Shown one piece after another: positions 35,992-44,692 of a DNA stretch of 64,000 bases. Location: assembly GCF_002161805.1 (NCBI RefSeq), contig NZ_NFIP01000004.1, forward strand, positions 62,001 through 126,000. Direction: 5' to 3'. Made by a program: the position numbers and the translations under genes. The notes beneath the pieces were generated by a model. It saw only the letters and a list, made by a program, of their open reading frames with translations. It had not been told where the DNA came from and searched no databases. Numbering within the stretch: position 1 is the first letter of the stretch; each line of letters begins with the position of its first letter. This stretch comes from Collinsella sp. An307 (lineage in GTDB: Bacteria; Actinomycetota; Coriobacteriia; Coriobacteriales; Coriobacteriaceae).

Positions 35992-36205
35992 CTACAACGC
36001 AAGGCCGTCAACCCATGCGTCGATATCCGCTGTGGGCGTACCGGAGCCAAAGCGCGTGCTAGCAACCCACGTACCCGTACCGGTCATACCCGCCAGCTCA
36101 TCGGCACTCGACCCTATACCTGATGATGCCGATGTGCAAAACGGCACCACGGTCTTTCCCGAGAAATCGTTGACAGATGCGAACGTCTTAACAGGCCAGC
36201 TTGGG
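35992..36205 (-). pseudogene. 3' remnant of a flavodoxin gene
   Basis: The last ~70 codons encode a recognisable flavodoxin C-terminus: DFSGKTVVPFCTSASSGIG, SADELAGMTGTGTW and DIDAWVDGLAL followed by TAG. The FMN-binding N-terminal half (TxSxT loop, PxWW segment) is missing, and the fragment begins about 20 bases after the stop of the flavin reductase gene. It has no start or RBS. It appears to be the leftover of a deletion inside a redox operon (flavin reductase, aldo/keto reductase, ABM protein). Confidence 0.75.
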
Positions 36206-36224
36206 ACCCTTTCCGCCCGCCCGG

Positions 36225-36797
36225 TTAGTCTGTGACGGCCATCTCGGCCTCGCGCGCCTTGGCAAAGCTCAGGCACTCGGCAATCTTCTCGCCGCAGGCC
36301 AGGTAGGTGTAGGTGGGCATCTCAAAGAGCACGGGGCTCAGCGCTGCGATGTCAACCTTGCCGTCGTCGGCCACAATTGCATCGTCCGCATAGGTGCCCG
36401 CAATGGAACAGATAAAGTTCTCAAAGTGATCGATCTCGTAAACATCCTCGACACGGCACTCCATGGAAAGCTTGGCGTCGTCGATAAGCGGGGCGCCGGC
36501 CTCGCCATCCGTCCAAGCGAAGACATCGGCCTTGCTCTGACGCGCGCCGCTCACGCTGCCGCAGAAGTCCGCACGGTCAAGCCAGCTCTCGTCCACTACG
36601 TTGACGGACAGCACGCCCGTCTTCTCGATGCAGCTGTTGATAAAGTGCGCTCCCGCGAGGCTCACCATGATCTTGCTATGACTTGGGATGCCTGTGTGCG
36701 CCACGAGCGTCCACGTAGGTTCGTCGCCGTTCATAGCGCCCACCACCACGACGGGCGTGGGATAGAGGGCGAGTTTGGGTCCAATGCTTTTCTTCAT
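36225..36797 (-). CDS. Flavin reductase-like (FMN-binding split-barrel) protein
   Basis: A 190-residue protein of the flavin reductase/flavoredoxin fold. It starts KSIGPKLALYPTPVVVVGAM, the usual P(x)PVVLVG FMN-binding strand, with HTGIPSHSKIMVSLAGAHFINSCIEKTGVLSVNVV in the centre. Such proteins transfer electrons from NAD(P)H or reduced cofactors to FMN. It is the downstream partner of the aldo/keto reductase gene (56-base gap) and is followed by the flavodoxin remnant. Confidence 0.88.
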   Translation of the reverse strand: MKKSIGPKLALYPTPVVVVGAMNGDEPTWTLVAHTGIPSHSKIMVSLAGAHFINSCIEKTGVLSVNVVDESWLDRADFCGSVSGARQSKADVFAWTDGEAGAPLIDDAKLSMECRVEDVYEIDHFENFICSIAGTYADDAIVADDGKVDIAALSPVLFEMPTYTYLACGEKIAECLSFAKAREAEMAVTD

Positions 36798-36853
36798 ACG
36801 GGTCCTCTCTCGATTCGGAGCGATACGTCCCTAGGGATAGATAGAGCAAGTCC

Positions 36854-37879
36854 CTATTTCTTGTGGGGGTCGGTTGTGCCTGCCAGCGGCTTCTCGCCGG
36901 GGCGCGCAAGCGGTCCCACCAGCTCATGCGCCGCGTACGGCTCCTCCAGATAGGCGATCTCGTCGGGCGTGAGCGCCACGTCAAGCGCTGCCACCGCATC
37001 GTCCACGCGCTCGGGACGTGAGCAGCCCACAATAGGCGCCTCCACGCCGCGCGCCCACAGCCAGGCAAGCGCCACCCGCGCCATCGGCACAGCGTGCTTC
37101 TCGGCAACCTCTGCCAGCCGGGCAATAATCTGCATGTCGTTCTCACGCGCCGCATCGTACTTATTGCGCATGGTGGCGTCGGTGGTGGAGCGCTTAGAGT
37201 CCGAATCCCACGTGGGACGGCACAGGTGCCCCGATGCTAGGGGCGAATACGGCGTGAGCGCCATGTCGAACTGACGGCACACGGGAATCATCTCGCGCTC
37301 GTCCTCGCGATAGAGCAGGTTGTAGTGGCACTGCATGCTCGTGAACCTGGTCCCGCCGTTTTGCTCGGCAACTACCTGCATATTGTGCAGTTGGTAGGCA
37401 TACATCTCGCTCGCGCCGAGCGCGCGCACCTTACCGGCTCGCACGACCGCGTCGAGCGCCTCCATCGTCTCCTCGATGGGCGTGCCGTAGTCAAAGCGGT
37501 GGATAATGTAGAGGTCGAGGTAGTCGGTTCGAAGACGCTTGAGCGTGCCGTCGATCTCGCGATTGATGGCCTCGCGCGAGAGGTGCCCGTCGTTGAAGTA
37601 AACCTTGCTTGCCAGCACGATGTCCTCGCGCGGTACACCGAGGTCGCGCAGAGCCGCGCCGATATACTCCTCGCTCGTGCCGAAGGCGTAGGTGTTCGCC
37701 GTATCGATGAAGTTGATACCCAGTTCGAGCGCCCGCTTGATGACCGCACGGGTCTCATCCGGTCCGATGGTCCACTGGTGGAAATCGGGCGACGCCTTAC
37801 CAAAGCTCATACCGCCGAGGCACAGGCGCGACACTTTGATGCCGGAATGACCGAGCGTTGCATACTGCATATCTGCCAT
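36854..37879 (-). CDS. Aldo/keto reductase
   Basis: A 341-residue NADPH-dependent reductase of the YajO/YghZ-like branch: YATLGHSGIKVSRLCLGGMSFG at the start, GINFIDTANTYAFGTSEEYIG with the catalytic Asp and Tyr near residue 55, LASKVYF with the catalytic Lys, DLYIIHRFD with the catalytic-site His, and the cofactor-binding VGCSRPERVDDAV near 290. ATG 37879 lies just after the stop of the ABM gene. It is part of a four-gene redox cluster. Confidence 0.93.
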   Translation of the reverse strand: MADMQYATLGHSGIKVSRLCLGGMSFGKASPDFHQWTIGPDETRAVIKRALELGINFIDTANTYAFGTSEEYIGAALRDLGVPREDIVLASKVYFNDGHLSREAINREIDGTLKRLRTDYLDLYIIHRFDYGTPIEETMEALDAVVRAGKVRALGASEMYAYQLHNMQVVAEQNGGTRFTSMQCHYNLLYREDEREMIPVCRQFDMALTPYSPLASGHLCRPTWDSDSKRSTTDATMRNKYDAARENDMQIIARLAEVAEKHAVPMARVALAWLWARGVEAPIVGCSRPERVDDAVAALDVALTPDEIAYLEEPYAAHELVGPLARPGEKPLAGTTDPHKK

Positions 37880-37886
37880 AGAGCGC

Positions 37887-38219
37887 CTACTTTCGAATAA
37901 ACGCCTGGTCATGGGCGGGAAGGCCCGCCTCGTCCGTGACGTAGCGCTCGGCCGTCATGTGCAGGTCGTACTTATCGCGTAGCTCCGCGATCTTTGCCAT
38001 CATAGGCGAGGCGTGGTGGGCATCGATCGCCTCCTGGTCGCGCCATGCGTCGATAAGCAGCACCGTCTCCGAGTCATCGAGCGGCTGGAAGTAGCGGTAG
38101 CGCACGTTGCCTTCCTCGGCACGGATGGCGTCGGCCGTACCGGACGCCTCCATCTCCTCCGCGAACTTGCGCGCCGCGCCGTTCTCGCCCGTGTAATACA
38201 GATTCACCGTAATAGCCAT
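37887..38219 (-). CDS. Antibiotic biosynthesis monooxygenase (ABM) domain protein
   Basis: A 110-residue single-domain protein with the dimeric alpha/beta-barrel ABM pattern: ITVNLYYTGENGAARKFAEEM, EEGNVRYRYFQPLDDSETVLLIDAWRDQEAIDAHHASPMM. Relatives include YgiN (quinol monooxygenase) and heme- or quinone-handling enzymes. No cofactor is needed in several members. It starts the operon with the aldo/keto reductase; the stop is seven bases before that gene's start. Confidence 0.88.
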   Translation of the reverse strand: MAITVNLYYTGENGAARKFAEEMEASGTADAIRAEEGNVRYRYFQPLDDSETVLLIDAWRDQEAIDAHHASPMMAKIAELRDKYDLHMTAERYVTDEAGLPAHDQAFIRK

Positions 38220-38294
38220 TGTGTCCTCCTCATCTCTGCGCGGCCCGTGCCGCGTACCTATAGCCGAAATCGCGGTATATGTCCTTTGAGTCTC

Positions 38295-38891
38295 TTATCC
38301 CTCATCTGCCCCAAGCGGCTCGAGCTCGCGAATCACGCGCGCCGGCACACCAGCGACGACACAGTTGTCCGGCACATCACGCGTGACTACGGCACCCGCG
38401 CCTACCACCACATTGCTGCCGATGGTGACGCCCGGCACCACAATGACGCCGCCGCCAATCCACACGTCGCTGCCGATGGTGATGGGCTTGGTGGTGGTCA
38501 CGAGCTTAAGCGTCCCGTCCGCGCCGCGCTTCCAGCGCTCACGGGCGTCCACCGCATGGCTGCCGCAGAAGAGCTTCACGTCGGGCGCAATCACCACGCG
38601 GTCGCCGATGGTCACGAGCGCGCTGTCTTGGATGGTGCAGTTGCCGTTGATGAAGACATCGTGGCCGATGCTCGTGTGCTTACCGTAGAGAACGCTTGCG
38701 GGCGATTGCACGGTCACGTTATCGCCGCAGCTGCCGAGCATGTCACGTAGAATCTCGCCGCGCCGCGCCGGCTCTTTTCCAGCGTTGTAGGCGACGAGCA
38801 GCTCTCGCGTACGGGCGAGCATGCTCTGGATTTCTGGATCCGTGTAGTCGTACTCAAGCCCTGCCAGCAGTTTCTCGTGTTCAGTCATCAC
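38295..38891 (-). CDS. Maltose/galactoside O-acetyltransferase-type hexapeptide transferase
   Basis: A 198-residue left-handed beta-helix enzyme. It has the maltose acetyltransferase N-terminal domain (EKLLAGLEYDYTDPEIQSMLARTRELLVAYN) and hexapeptide repeats including FINGNCTIQDSALVTIGDRVVIAPDV, IGSDVWIGGGVIVVPGVTIG and VVGAGAVVTRDVP. The catalytic His is in LFCGSHAVDARER near residue 110. It acetylates a sugar hydroxyl using acetyl-CoA. It is divergent from the TetR gene across a short palindrome and is probably regulated by it. Confidence 0.92.
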   Translation of the reverse strand: MMTEHEKLLAGLEYDYTDPEIQSMLARTRELLVAYNAGKEPARRGEILRDMLGSCGDNVTVQSPASVLYGKHTSIGHDVFINGNCTIQDSALVTIGDRVVIAPDVKLFCGSHAVDARERWKRGADGTLKLVTTTKPITIGSDVWIGGGVIVVPGVTIGSNVVVGAGAVVTRDVPDNCVVAGVPARVIRELEPLGADEG

Positions 38892-38951
38892 GAATCCCTC
38901 CCGAAGCTAGATCTTCCTTGTCTGTAATTTACGCTACGCTACGTTACTTGT

Positions 38952-38970
38952 AAAGTAGTTTTTCTACTTT
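38952..38970. promoter_or_regulatory. Palindromic candidate TetR operator
   Basis: AAAGTAGTTTTTCTACTTT has perfect 7-bp arms and lies in the AT-rich divergent region between the acetyltransferase gene and the TetR gene. Assignment to the adjacent TetR protein is inferred. Confidence 0.5.
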
Positions 38971-39051
38971 GATTATCTTATTTGCTCTTTTGAGATACTT
39001 CTGATACTATCTTGGCGAAAAGATACGTTCATACGGAGGCACCGACCGCAT

Positions 39052-39693
39052 ATGGCAGAATTCGTCCGAGCGCGCAGCGACGAGCAGAAAGAACAGCGCC
39101 TGTCAGAAATCAAGCAGGTTACCCGCGATCTTTTTAGCGAGCTTTCCTATCACGAGATAACGCTCGCCGCCATCGCCGAGCGCCTCGGTTGGTCGCGCGC
39201 CGCACTCTATAAATACGTTACGTCCAAAGAGGACATCTTCCTCGAGCTCACGAACGATGCCATGGAGGCGTACCAAAACGACCTGCTCACGGTCTATCCG
39301 GCAGGCTCCACGTTCTCGCCCACCGTGCTCGCAGAGGTCTGGTGCGAGCAGGTGGTTGCCCACCGCGATTACTTCCGCTACGGCGACCTTCTCATGACCA
39401 TCATCGAGACCAACTGCACGCTCGAGCGCCTCGCCGCCTTCAAGGCACGCTACTACGCAGGTCAAGACGCGCTCTCTGCGCGCTTTGCCGAGAACCTCGG
39501 CTGCGAGCCCGCCCGCATGGCACAGATGCTCTACGCCGTGTACTGCCATGCCGTGGGCATCGCCGGCTGGTGTCAGGAGAGCCCCCGCGTGGCGGAGGCC
39601 ATCGAGCTTGCCGGGCTTGAGCGACGCACGGTGGACTTCCGGGGCGAGATGCGCGATTTCATAGGGATGTGCCTTACCCACTACACGGCCTAA
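39052..39693 (+). CDS. TetR-family transcriptional regulator
   Basis: A 213-residue regulator with an N-terminal TetR HTH (KQVTRDLFSELSYHEITLAAIAERLGWSRAALYKYVTSKEDIFLEL, helices 1-4) and a helical effector domain (YFRYGDLLMTIIETNCTLERLAAFK). CGGAGG lies about nine bases before the ATG. It is divergent from the acetyltransferase/ABM/aldo-keto reductase genes, which it may repress through the 38952-38970 palindrome. Confidence 0.92.
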   Translation: MAEFVRARSDEQKEQRLSEIKQVTRDLFSELSYHEITLAAIAERLGWSRAALYKYVTSKEDIFLELTNDAMEAYQNDLLTVYPAGSTFSPTVLAEVWCEQVVAHRDYFRYGDLLMTIIETNCTLERLAAFKARYYAGQDALSARFAENLGCEPARMAQMLYAVYCHAVGIAGWCQESPRVAEAIELAGLERRTVDFRGEMRDFIGMCLTHYTA

Positions 39694-39815
39694 TCCCCTG
39701 TTCTTCGGGTAGCGCGCGATGGCCGCGCGACGCTACCCGCTGCCATAACAATCTATACCGCCATGCAGGAACCCTGCGGTTCCCGCACCCTTCCGTCATA
39801 CCGAAAGGAAGCGTT

Positions 39816-40670
39816 ATGACCGACTACGCACCAACCGCCTGCACCCATACGTTCAATCCCGCCACGACCGTCATCACCAACGAGCGCGGGCAGGCTGTGC
39901 CCACCGGCACCGTGCCCGTCGACGCCTGCGCCTTCGGCCCGCAAGAAGCGACCACCGTCACCTGGCTCGGCGGCGCGGGGCTCCTCATCAACGCCCGCGG
40001 CACGCGCATCATGATTGACCCTGTGCTCGAGGGGTTCGACATGCCGGTGGTCTTTGAGGCGCCCATCGCCCCGGCAGACGTCCCCGCGCTCGACGCGGTG
40101 CTTCTCACCCATATCGATAACGACCACTTCAGCCGTCCCACCTGCCACGACGTCGCCGGCGTGTGCCCGGCCTACCATGCGCCGCAGTACGTGGCAGAGG
40201 TGGCGCGCGAGGAGGGGCTTCCCGGCATCGGCCACAATATCGACGAGACGTTCACCGTGGGCAGCATGACCTGCTACCTCACCCCGGCGTGGCACAACTG
40301 GCAAAACGACTCTAAGAAGTGGGCATACCGCGAGTGGAAGCGCGAGGACTACTGCGGTTACTGGCTGGACACGCCGGACGGTACCATCTGGCTGCCAGGC
40401 GACTCCAAACTCCTGCCCGAGCATCTAGAGATGTCCGAGCCCAAGATGATCCTGCTCGACTTCTCGGACAACGAGTGGCACATCACCTTCGAGGGCGCGG
40501 TCAAGCTCGCAAACACCTATCCAAACGCGCAGCTCCTCTGCATCCACTGGGGCACGGTGGACGCGCCCGACTGGTCAACCTTCAATGGTGACCCGCGTGC
40601 TCTGGCCGCCGCTGTCGCGAACCCCGAGCGCGTGCTCGCGCCGCTTCCCGGTGAGGCGGTGACCCTGTAA
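39816..40670 (+). CDS. MBL-fold metallo-hydrolase (UlaG-like)
   Basis: A 284-residue metallo-beta-lactamase-fold protein: VTWLGGAGLLINARGTRIMIDPVLEG near residue 50, the metal motif LTHIDNDHFSRPT (HxDxDH) near 100, TPAWHNWQND near 155, WLPGDSK near 190 and IHWGT near 245. This set matches the UlaG/ArfA-type lactonase-like branch. ATG 39816 has GAAAGGAA upstream and begins at a sensible N-terminus; longer frames are unsupported. Its stop overlaps the next start (TAATG). Confidence 0.88.
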   Translation: MTDYAPTACTHTFNPATTVITNERGQAVPTGTVPVDACAFGPQEATTVTWLGGAGLLINARGTRIMIDPVLEGFDMPVVFEAPIAPADVPALDAVLLTHIDNDHFSRPTCHDVAGVCPAYHAPQYVAEVAREEGLPGIGHNIDETFTVGSMTCYLTPAWHNWQNDSKKWAYREWKREDYCGYWLDTPDGTIWLPGDSKLLPEHLEMSEPKMILLDFSDNEWHITFEGAVKLANTYPNAQLLCIHWGTVDAPDWSTFNGDPRALAAAVANPERVLAPLPGEAVTL

Positions 40671-41296
40671 TGAAGACGCTTTACCTTACGCGTCACGGCG
40701 AGACCATGTTCAACCGCCAGCACCGCATCCAAGGCTGGTGCGACTCGCCTCTCACCGAGCATGGACGCGATCAGGCGCGCGAGATGGGCGCAATCCTGCG
40801 CGAGCGCGACGTGAATCCCGATGCGGCCTTTTGCTCGACAGCCGAGCGCGCCGGCGACACGCTCGAGCTTCTGCTTGGTGCGCTCAATCCCGCACAGCAC
40901 CTAAGCTACACACGCCTGAAAGGCCTGCGTGAAATGTTTTATGGCGACCTCGAAGCACAGCAGGATTTTCTTGCCGAGAACGATCCCGAGGCATGCCGGA
41001 CCTACTACCTGCAGTTTGGCGGCGAGTCGTCCGATGCGGTACGCGACCGCATGGTGGCAACGCTCACCGATATCATGCGCGCACCCGGACACGACTGCGT
41101 GCTCGCCGTGGGACACGGCGGCGCCAACTTCAACTTCCTGCGAGCTGTGACCGACCCCATGCCCATCCTCAACGCAGGCTGGGGCAATCTCACCACCTGC
41201 GTCTACACCTTTGACGAGGCACGGGCCGACGAGCTGCCCGATGGGCAGGGCGCCGGCCCGTGGAACCTGGTTGAGGTTATACGTTTGCCTAAATAG
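40670..41296 (+). CDS. Histidine phosphatase family protein
   Basis: A 208-residue phosphoglycerate-mutase-like phosphatase. The catalytic RHGE is at residues 8-11 (LYLTRHGETMFNRQHRIQGW), CSTAERAGDTLELLL near 60 is the second arginine region, and AVGHGGANFNFLRA near 145 carries the second active-site His. Substrate unknown; the family ranges from alpha-ribazole phosphatase to general phosphatases. It is translationally coupled to the MBL-fold gene. Confidence 0.92.
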   Translation: MKTLYLTRHGETMFNRQHRIQGWCDSPLTEHGRDQAREMGAILRERDVNPDAAFCSTAERAGDTLELLLGALNPAQHLSYTRLKGLREMFYGDLEAQQDFLAENDPEACRTYYLQFGGESSDAVRDRMVATLTDIMRAPGHDCVLAVGHGGANFNFLRAVTDPMPILNAGWGNLTTCVYTFDEARADELPDGQGAGPWNLVEVIRLPK

Positions 41297-41316
41297 CGCA
41301 ATTTGCGCCGGCACGC

Positions 41317-42693
41317 TTATGCGTCGGCGCCCGCCTCCACCTCATCTTCCTCATGCGGGAGCAGGAAGTTTGCCACCACCGCCACCACAAAGGCAATGGC
41401 GATGCAGTTGCTACCAAAGATGGACTGCACAATGGGCGGAAACGCCACAAAGATGCCCTGCACCTGCGTAAAGCCAATACCGGCAGAGAGCGCGAGCGCC
41501 GCAATGGTGATGTTTCGCTGCGTAAAGCCCGCCTCGGCAATCATCTGAGCACCCGAGAGCACGATGTTGCCAAACATCATGACCGTGCAACCGCCAAGCA
41601 CCGCCTCGGGAAGCGAGTTGAAAACCGCCGCCACCGCGGGCACAAAAGCCGCGAGGATAAGAATCGCGCCGCCGCAGGCAATGACGCGGCGGTTGACAAC
41701 GCGCGTCATGGCAACAAGACCGACGTTCTGCGCAAACGAGGTGATGGGAAGGCAGCCGAAAAGGCCCGCGACCGAGGAGACAACGCCGTCCGCCGTGATG
41801 GCACCCGACATCTCGCGGTCGGTGGGCGTACGGTCAAAACCCACCTTGGTGAGCGCGGTGGTGTTACCCATGACCTCGACGGAACTCACGAGATAGAGCA
41901 GCCCGAGCGAGATAATCGCGCCAAGGTCAAACTCCGGCGCAAAGGGCATGAACTGCGGGATAGAGACGGGCGCGAGCCCCGAGAACGCGCTCAGGTCAAC
42001 CTTGCCGAGCACAAGCGCTACCACGTAGCCCACCACAAGACCAAAGAGGACCGAGAGCTGCTTTTTGGTTCCCTTGGCGAGGCACTGGAAGGCAAGGCAG
42101 CTCACGAGCGAGATGGTCGCGAGCAAAAGGTTCTGCCAACTGCCAAAGTCCTCGGCACCCGATCCGCCGCCAAACGATTCCGCGCCCACCGAGAGCAGCG
42201 AGAAACCAATGGAGGTCACCACCACGGCCGATACGATCGGCGGCACAAAGCGACGCCAGTAGCGCACCGTGAGGCCGAGCGCGCCCTCAATAAGGCCGCC
42301 GACAATGATGGCACCGACCGCGATGTTATACCCCTGGGCGGCGACAATGGCAACGACCGCCGAGACGTACGTGAAGCTAATGCCTGTCACAATGGGCAGC
42401 GCGCCGCCCACGCGCCACAGGGGAAAGAGCTGGACCATCGTACCGAGGCCCGCCATAAGCAAGGCGTTTTGGATGAGCGCCGCAGACTGCGACGCATCCA
42501 TACCGGCTGCCGCCGCAACGATGAAGATGGGCGCGAGGTTTGCCACAAACATGGCGAGCACATGCTGGAGGCCATACGGGAAACCCTGCGCTATCGATAT
42601 TTTGGCGTAGAAGTCACCGAGTGCCGACGCCATGCTGGCAGCGCCGTCTGCACTGGCCGCCGCGCCGTTGGGGCGCTTGTCCTCGGCCGCCAT
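41317..42693 (-). CDS. pbuX: Xanthine permease (NCS2 family)
   Basis: A 458-residue nucleobase:cation symporter with about 14 membrane segments. The NCS2 signature is the region SSVEVMGNTTALTKVGF (substrate-site acidic residue) and SVAGLFGCLPITSFAQNVGLVAMTRVVNRRV. The N-terminus (FPYGLQHVLAMFVANLAPIFIV) is typical of purine permeases. Its start overlaps the xpt stop by one base (TAATG), and that linkage indicates xanthine rather than uracil as substrate. Confidence 0.93.
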   Translation of the reverse strand: MAAEDKRPNGAAASADGAASMASALGDFYAKISIAQGFPYGLQHVLAMFVANLAPIFIVAAAAGMDASQSAALIQNALLMAGLGTMVQLFPLWRVGGALPIVTGISFTYVSAVVAIVAAQGYNIAVGAIIVGGLIEGALGLTVRYWRRFVPPIVSAVVVTSIGFSLLSVGAESFGGGSGAEDFGSWQNLLLATISLVSCLAFQCLAKGTKKQLSVLFGLVVGYVVALVLGKVDLSAFSGLAPVSIPQFMPFAPEFDLGAIISLGLLYLVSSVEVMGNTTALTKVGFDRTPTDREMSGAITADGVVSSVAGLFGCLPITSFAQNVGLVAMTRVVNRRVIACGGAILILAAFVPAVAAVFNSLPEAVLGGCTVMMFGNIVLSGAQMIAEAGFTQRNITIAALALSAGIGFTQVQGIFVAFPPIVQSIFGSNCIAIAFVVAVVANFLLPHEEDEVEAGADA

Positions 42694-43271
42694 TAGCGGA
42701 ACTCGATTTCGCCGGTCGCGGGATCCATCGCATCGACAATGGCAAGCGACTGCAGGTCATAGCCACGCTCGCGCAGACTCGCGCCGCCGTCCTGGAAGCC
42801 CTTTTCGATGGCGATGCCAATGCCCTCAACAACCGCACCGGCAGCTTCGCAGATCTCAATGAGGCCGTTCAGGGCGCAGCCGTTGGCGAGGAAGTCATCA
42901 ACAAGCAGCACGTGCTCGCCGGCGTTCAGGAACTTCTTGGCCACGATCACGTGGAAGTCCTTCTGCTTGGTGAACGAGTGGATGGAGGTCGCGTACTGCT
43001 CGCCATCGAGATTGATGGACTGATACTTCTTGGCAAATACCACGGGAACGTTATTGAAGTGGCGCGCTGCCACACAGGCGATGCCAATACCCGACGCCTC
43101 GATGGTCAAGATCTTGTCGACGGGCTTGCCGGCAAAAAGACGCGCCCACTCCTCGCCCATGCGATCAAACAGCGCAACATCGCACTGGTGGTTGAGAAAC
43201 GCGTCGACCTTAAGGACGTTGCCCTCCTTAACGGTGCCAAAGCGGCGAATGTACTCCTCGAGCTCCTTCAT
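42693..43271 (-). CDS. xpt: Xanthine phosphoribosyltransferase
   Basis: A 192-residue purine salvage enzyme making XMP from xanthine and PRPP. Seen are [29 protein letters not shown] at the start, [15 protein letters not shown] near residue 55, and the PRPP motif [19 protein letters not shown] near 120. This matches Bacillus-type Xpt in length. It is the first gene of the xpt-pbuX operon. The leader is short and shows no purine riboswitch core. Confidence 0.95.
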   Translation of the reverse strand: MKELEEYIRRFGTVKEGNVLKVDAFLNHQCDVALFDRMGEEWARLFAGKPVDKILTIEASGIGIACVAARHFNNVPVVFAKKYQSINLDGEQYATSIHSFTKQKDFHVIVAKKFLNAGEHVLLVDDFLANGCALNGLIEICEAAGAVVEGIGIAIEKGFQDGGASLRERGYDLQSLAIVDAMDPATGEIEFR

Positions 43272-43327
43272 GCAACCTCTTCTCGTCGGCGCCCGGCACG
43301 AGTGACAGGCGCGTTGTCCCTGCTGTG

Positions 43328-43333
43328 ATTATA
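43328..43333 (-). promoter_or_regulatory. -10 element of the xpt-pbuX promoter
   Basis: TATAAT on the minus strand, about 57 bases before the xpt ATG. The upstream TTTCAT is at best a weak -35. Confidence 0.4.
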
Positions 43334-43452
43334 CGTGCCCCTACCCTGATGAAACAGCGTTTCGTGCATTTGGGCTATAGTTCGAAGCTGAGCATTCAGT
43401 ACCATGGTTTTGTTCAAACCGCGCCACATCGAAGCGGCAACGAAGGGACTCT

Positions 43453-44328
43453 ATGGAACTCCGCCATCTGCAGTACTTCCTCATGGTCGCCCGCGAGGGG
43501 ACCATCTCCGGCGCGGCGCATGCGCTCCATCTATCCCAGCCCTCGCTCTCGCGCCAGATGCAGGACCTGGAACAGGAGCTCGGCCTCAAGCTCTTTGACC
43601 GTGGCAGCCGTCGCATCGAGCTCACCGCGGCGGGCATGCGTTTGCGTCGGCGCGCGGAGGAGATTGTCGACCTGGTGGGGCGCACGGAGGCGGAGCTGCG
43701 CGTATCAGCCGAGACGCTCACGGGCGAGGTGCGCATCGGTTGCGGCGAAACGCCGGCGGTAAGGCTTATCGCCAACGTGATCGCCGAGATGCAAGACGAC
43801 TATCCGCTGGTGCGCTTTGCCCTGCACAGCGGCAACGCCGAGGACGTGCGCGAGCGGCTCGACAATGGCCTTATCGACTTTGGCCTCTTTGTGGGCCAGG
43901 TCGACCTCACGCGCTACGAGAGCATCGAGCTGCCCGCGCGCGACCGTTGGGGCGTTATCATGCGGCGTGACGACGCTCTGAGCCGCAAGGAGTCCGTGCA
44001 GGCGAGCGACCTTGCGGGTCTTCCGCTCATCCTTTCTGCCCAAGGCGGTGACGAGCTGGCGCCGTGGTTCCACCGCGACCTCGCAGAACTCGACGTTGTT
44101 GCCACGTACAACCTGCTCTACAACGCTGCGGCACTCGCCGAGGCGCGCGTGGGATACGTGGTGTGCCTTGAGGGGATCGTCGAGGCTTCGCTCGCCACCG
44201 ACCTTGCTTTCCGCCCGCTGGAGCCCGAGGTCACCGCTGGCGTTGCCATCGCCTGGAAGCGCTACCAGGAACTGTCGCCCGCGGCCGAGGCGTTTCGCCA
44301 GACCATAAGCGAACTTTGGGGCAATTGA
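43453..44328 (+). CDS. LysR-family transcriptional regulator
   Basis: A 291-residue LysR protein: HTH MELRHLQYFLMVAREGTISG...LSQPSLSRQMQDLEQELG and an effector domain with VRIGCGETPAVRLIANVI near residue 92. It is divergent from xpt, so control of purine salvage is possible, though LysR regulators of xpt are not usual. Similar in sequence and length to the LysR at 33261-34157 (shared WGVIMR-DD and VATYNL-N motifs), implying a duplicated regulator family. Confidence 0.92.
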   Translation: MELRHLQYFLMVAREGTISGAAHALHLSQPSLSRQMQDLEQELGLKLFDRGSRRIELTAAGMRLRRRAEEIVDLVGRTEAELRVSAETLTGEVRIGCGETPAVRLIANVIAEMQDDYPLVRFALHSGNAEDVRERLDNGLIDFGLFVGQVDLTRYESIELPARDRWGVIMRRDDALSRKESVQASDLAGLPLILSAQGGDELAPWFHRDLAELDVVATYNLLYNAAALAEARVGYVVCLEGIVEASLATDLAFRPLEPEVTAGVAIAWKRYQELSPAAEAFRQTISELWGN

Positions 44329-44355
44329 TATTAAGTCAAAGGCAAACGCTATCGT

Positions 44356-44692
44356 TTAGTCGTCAATATGCTCTAGTATCCACGACTTTACGCGAGGATA
44401 ATCTTCAGTTGCCGTCTTATACACCGTTTCAAAATGAAGCGTGTAATACCCATGGGCATATACATCGCGCGTTCGTGCGGCATACTTCAATTCGCTACCA
44501 GGATAGGCTTGATAGAAATCATCCGAGAGATGCTTCGCAAGCTCGCCGATATTGATTGATGCCATTGCTGCAGCACGTTTTATTGTCTCGTCATTCAATA
44601 AAAGCCGAGTCGTCCACGCCTAGCAACAAGTTTTCGAGAAAACTAATTTCATCGAGTATCTTCTCGAGGATATGTCGATCAGGCTGCTTCAT
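44356..44692 (-). pseudogene. HepT-like HEPN toxin gene, frameshifted
   Basis: The frame from ATG 44692 reads MKQPDRHILEKILDEISFLE... to ...DDSAFIE and hits TGA at 44591-44593. The continuation is in another frame from 44598: NDETIKRAAAMASINIGELAKHLSDDF, then AARTRDVYAHGYY, which has the HEPN RNase motif R-x4-H. Together they make one DUF86/HepT protein of about 112 residues, so two bases were lost or one gained near 44595. The start codon overlaps the mntA end by 14 bases, the normal linkage for this module. HepT-family proteins cleave RNA; here the toxin should be truncated before its active site. Confidence 0.8.

Noticed and set aside
43272-43452. Purine riboswitch before xpt-pbuX
   Set aside because: The leader is short; TATAAT there is a -10 element, and the conserved loop and junction sequences of purine aptamers are absent.
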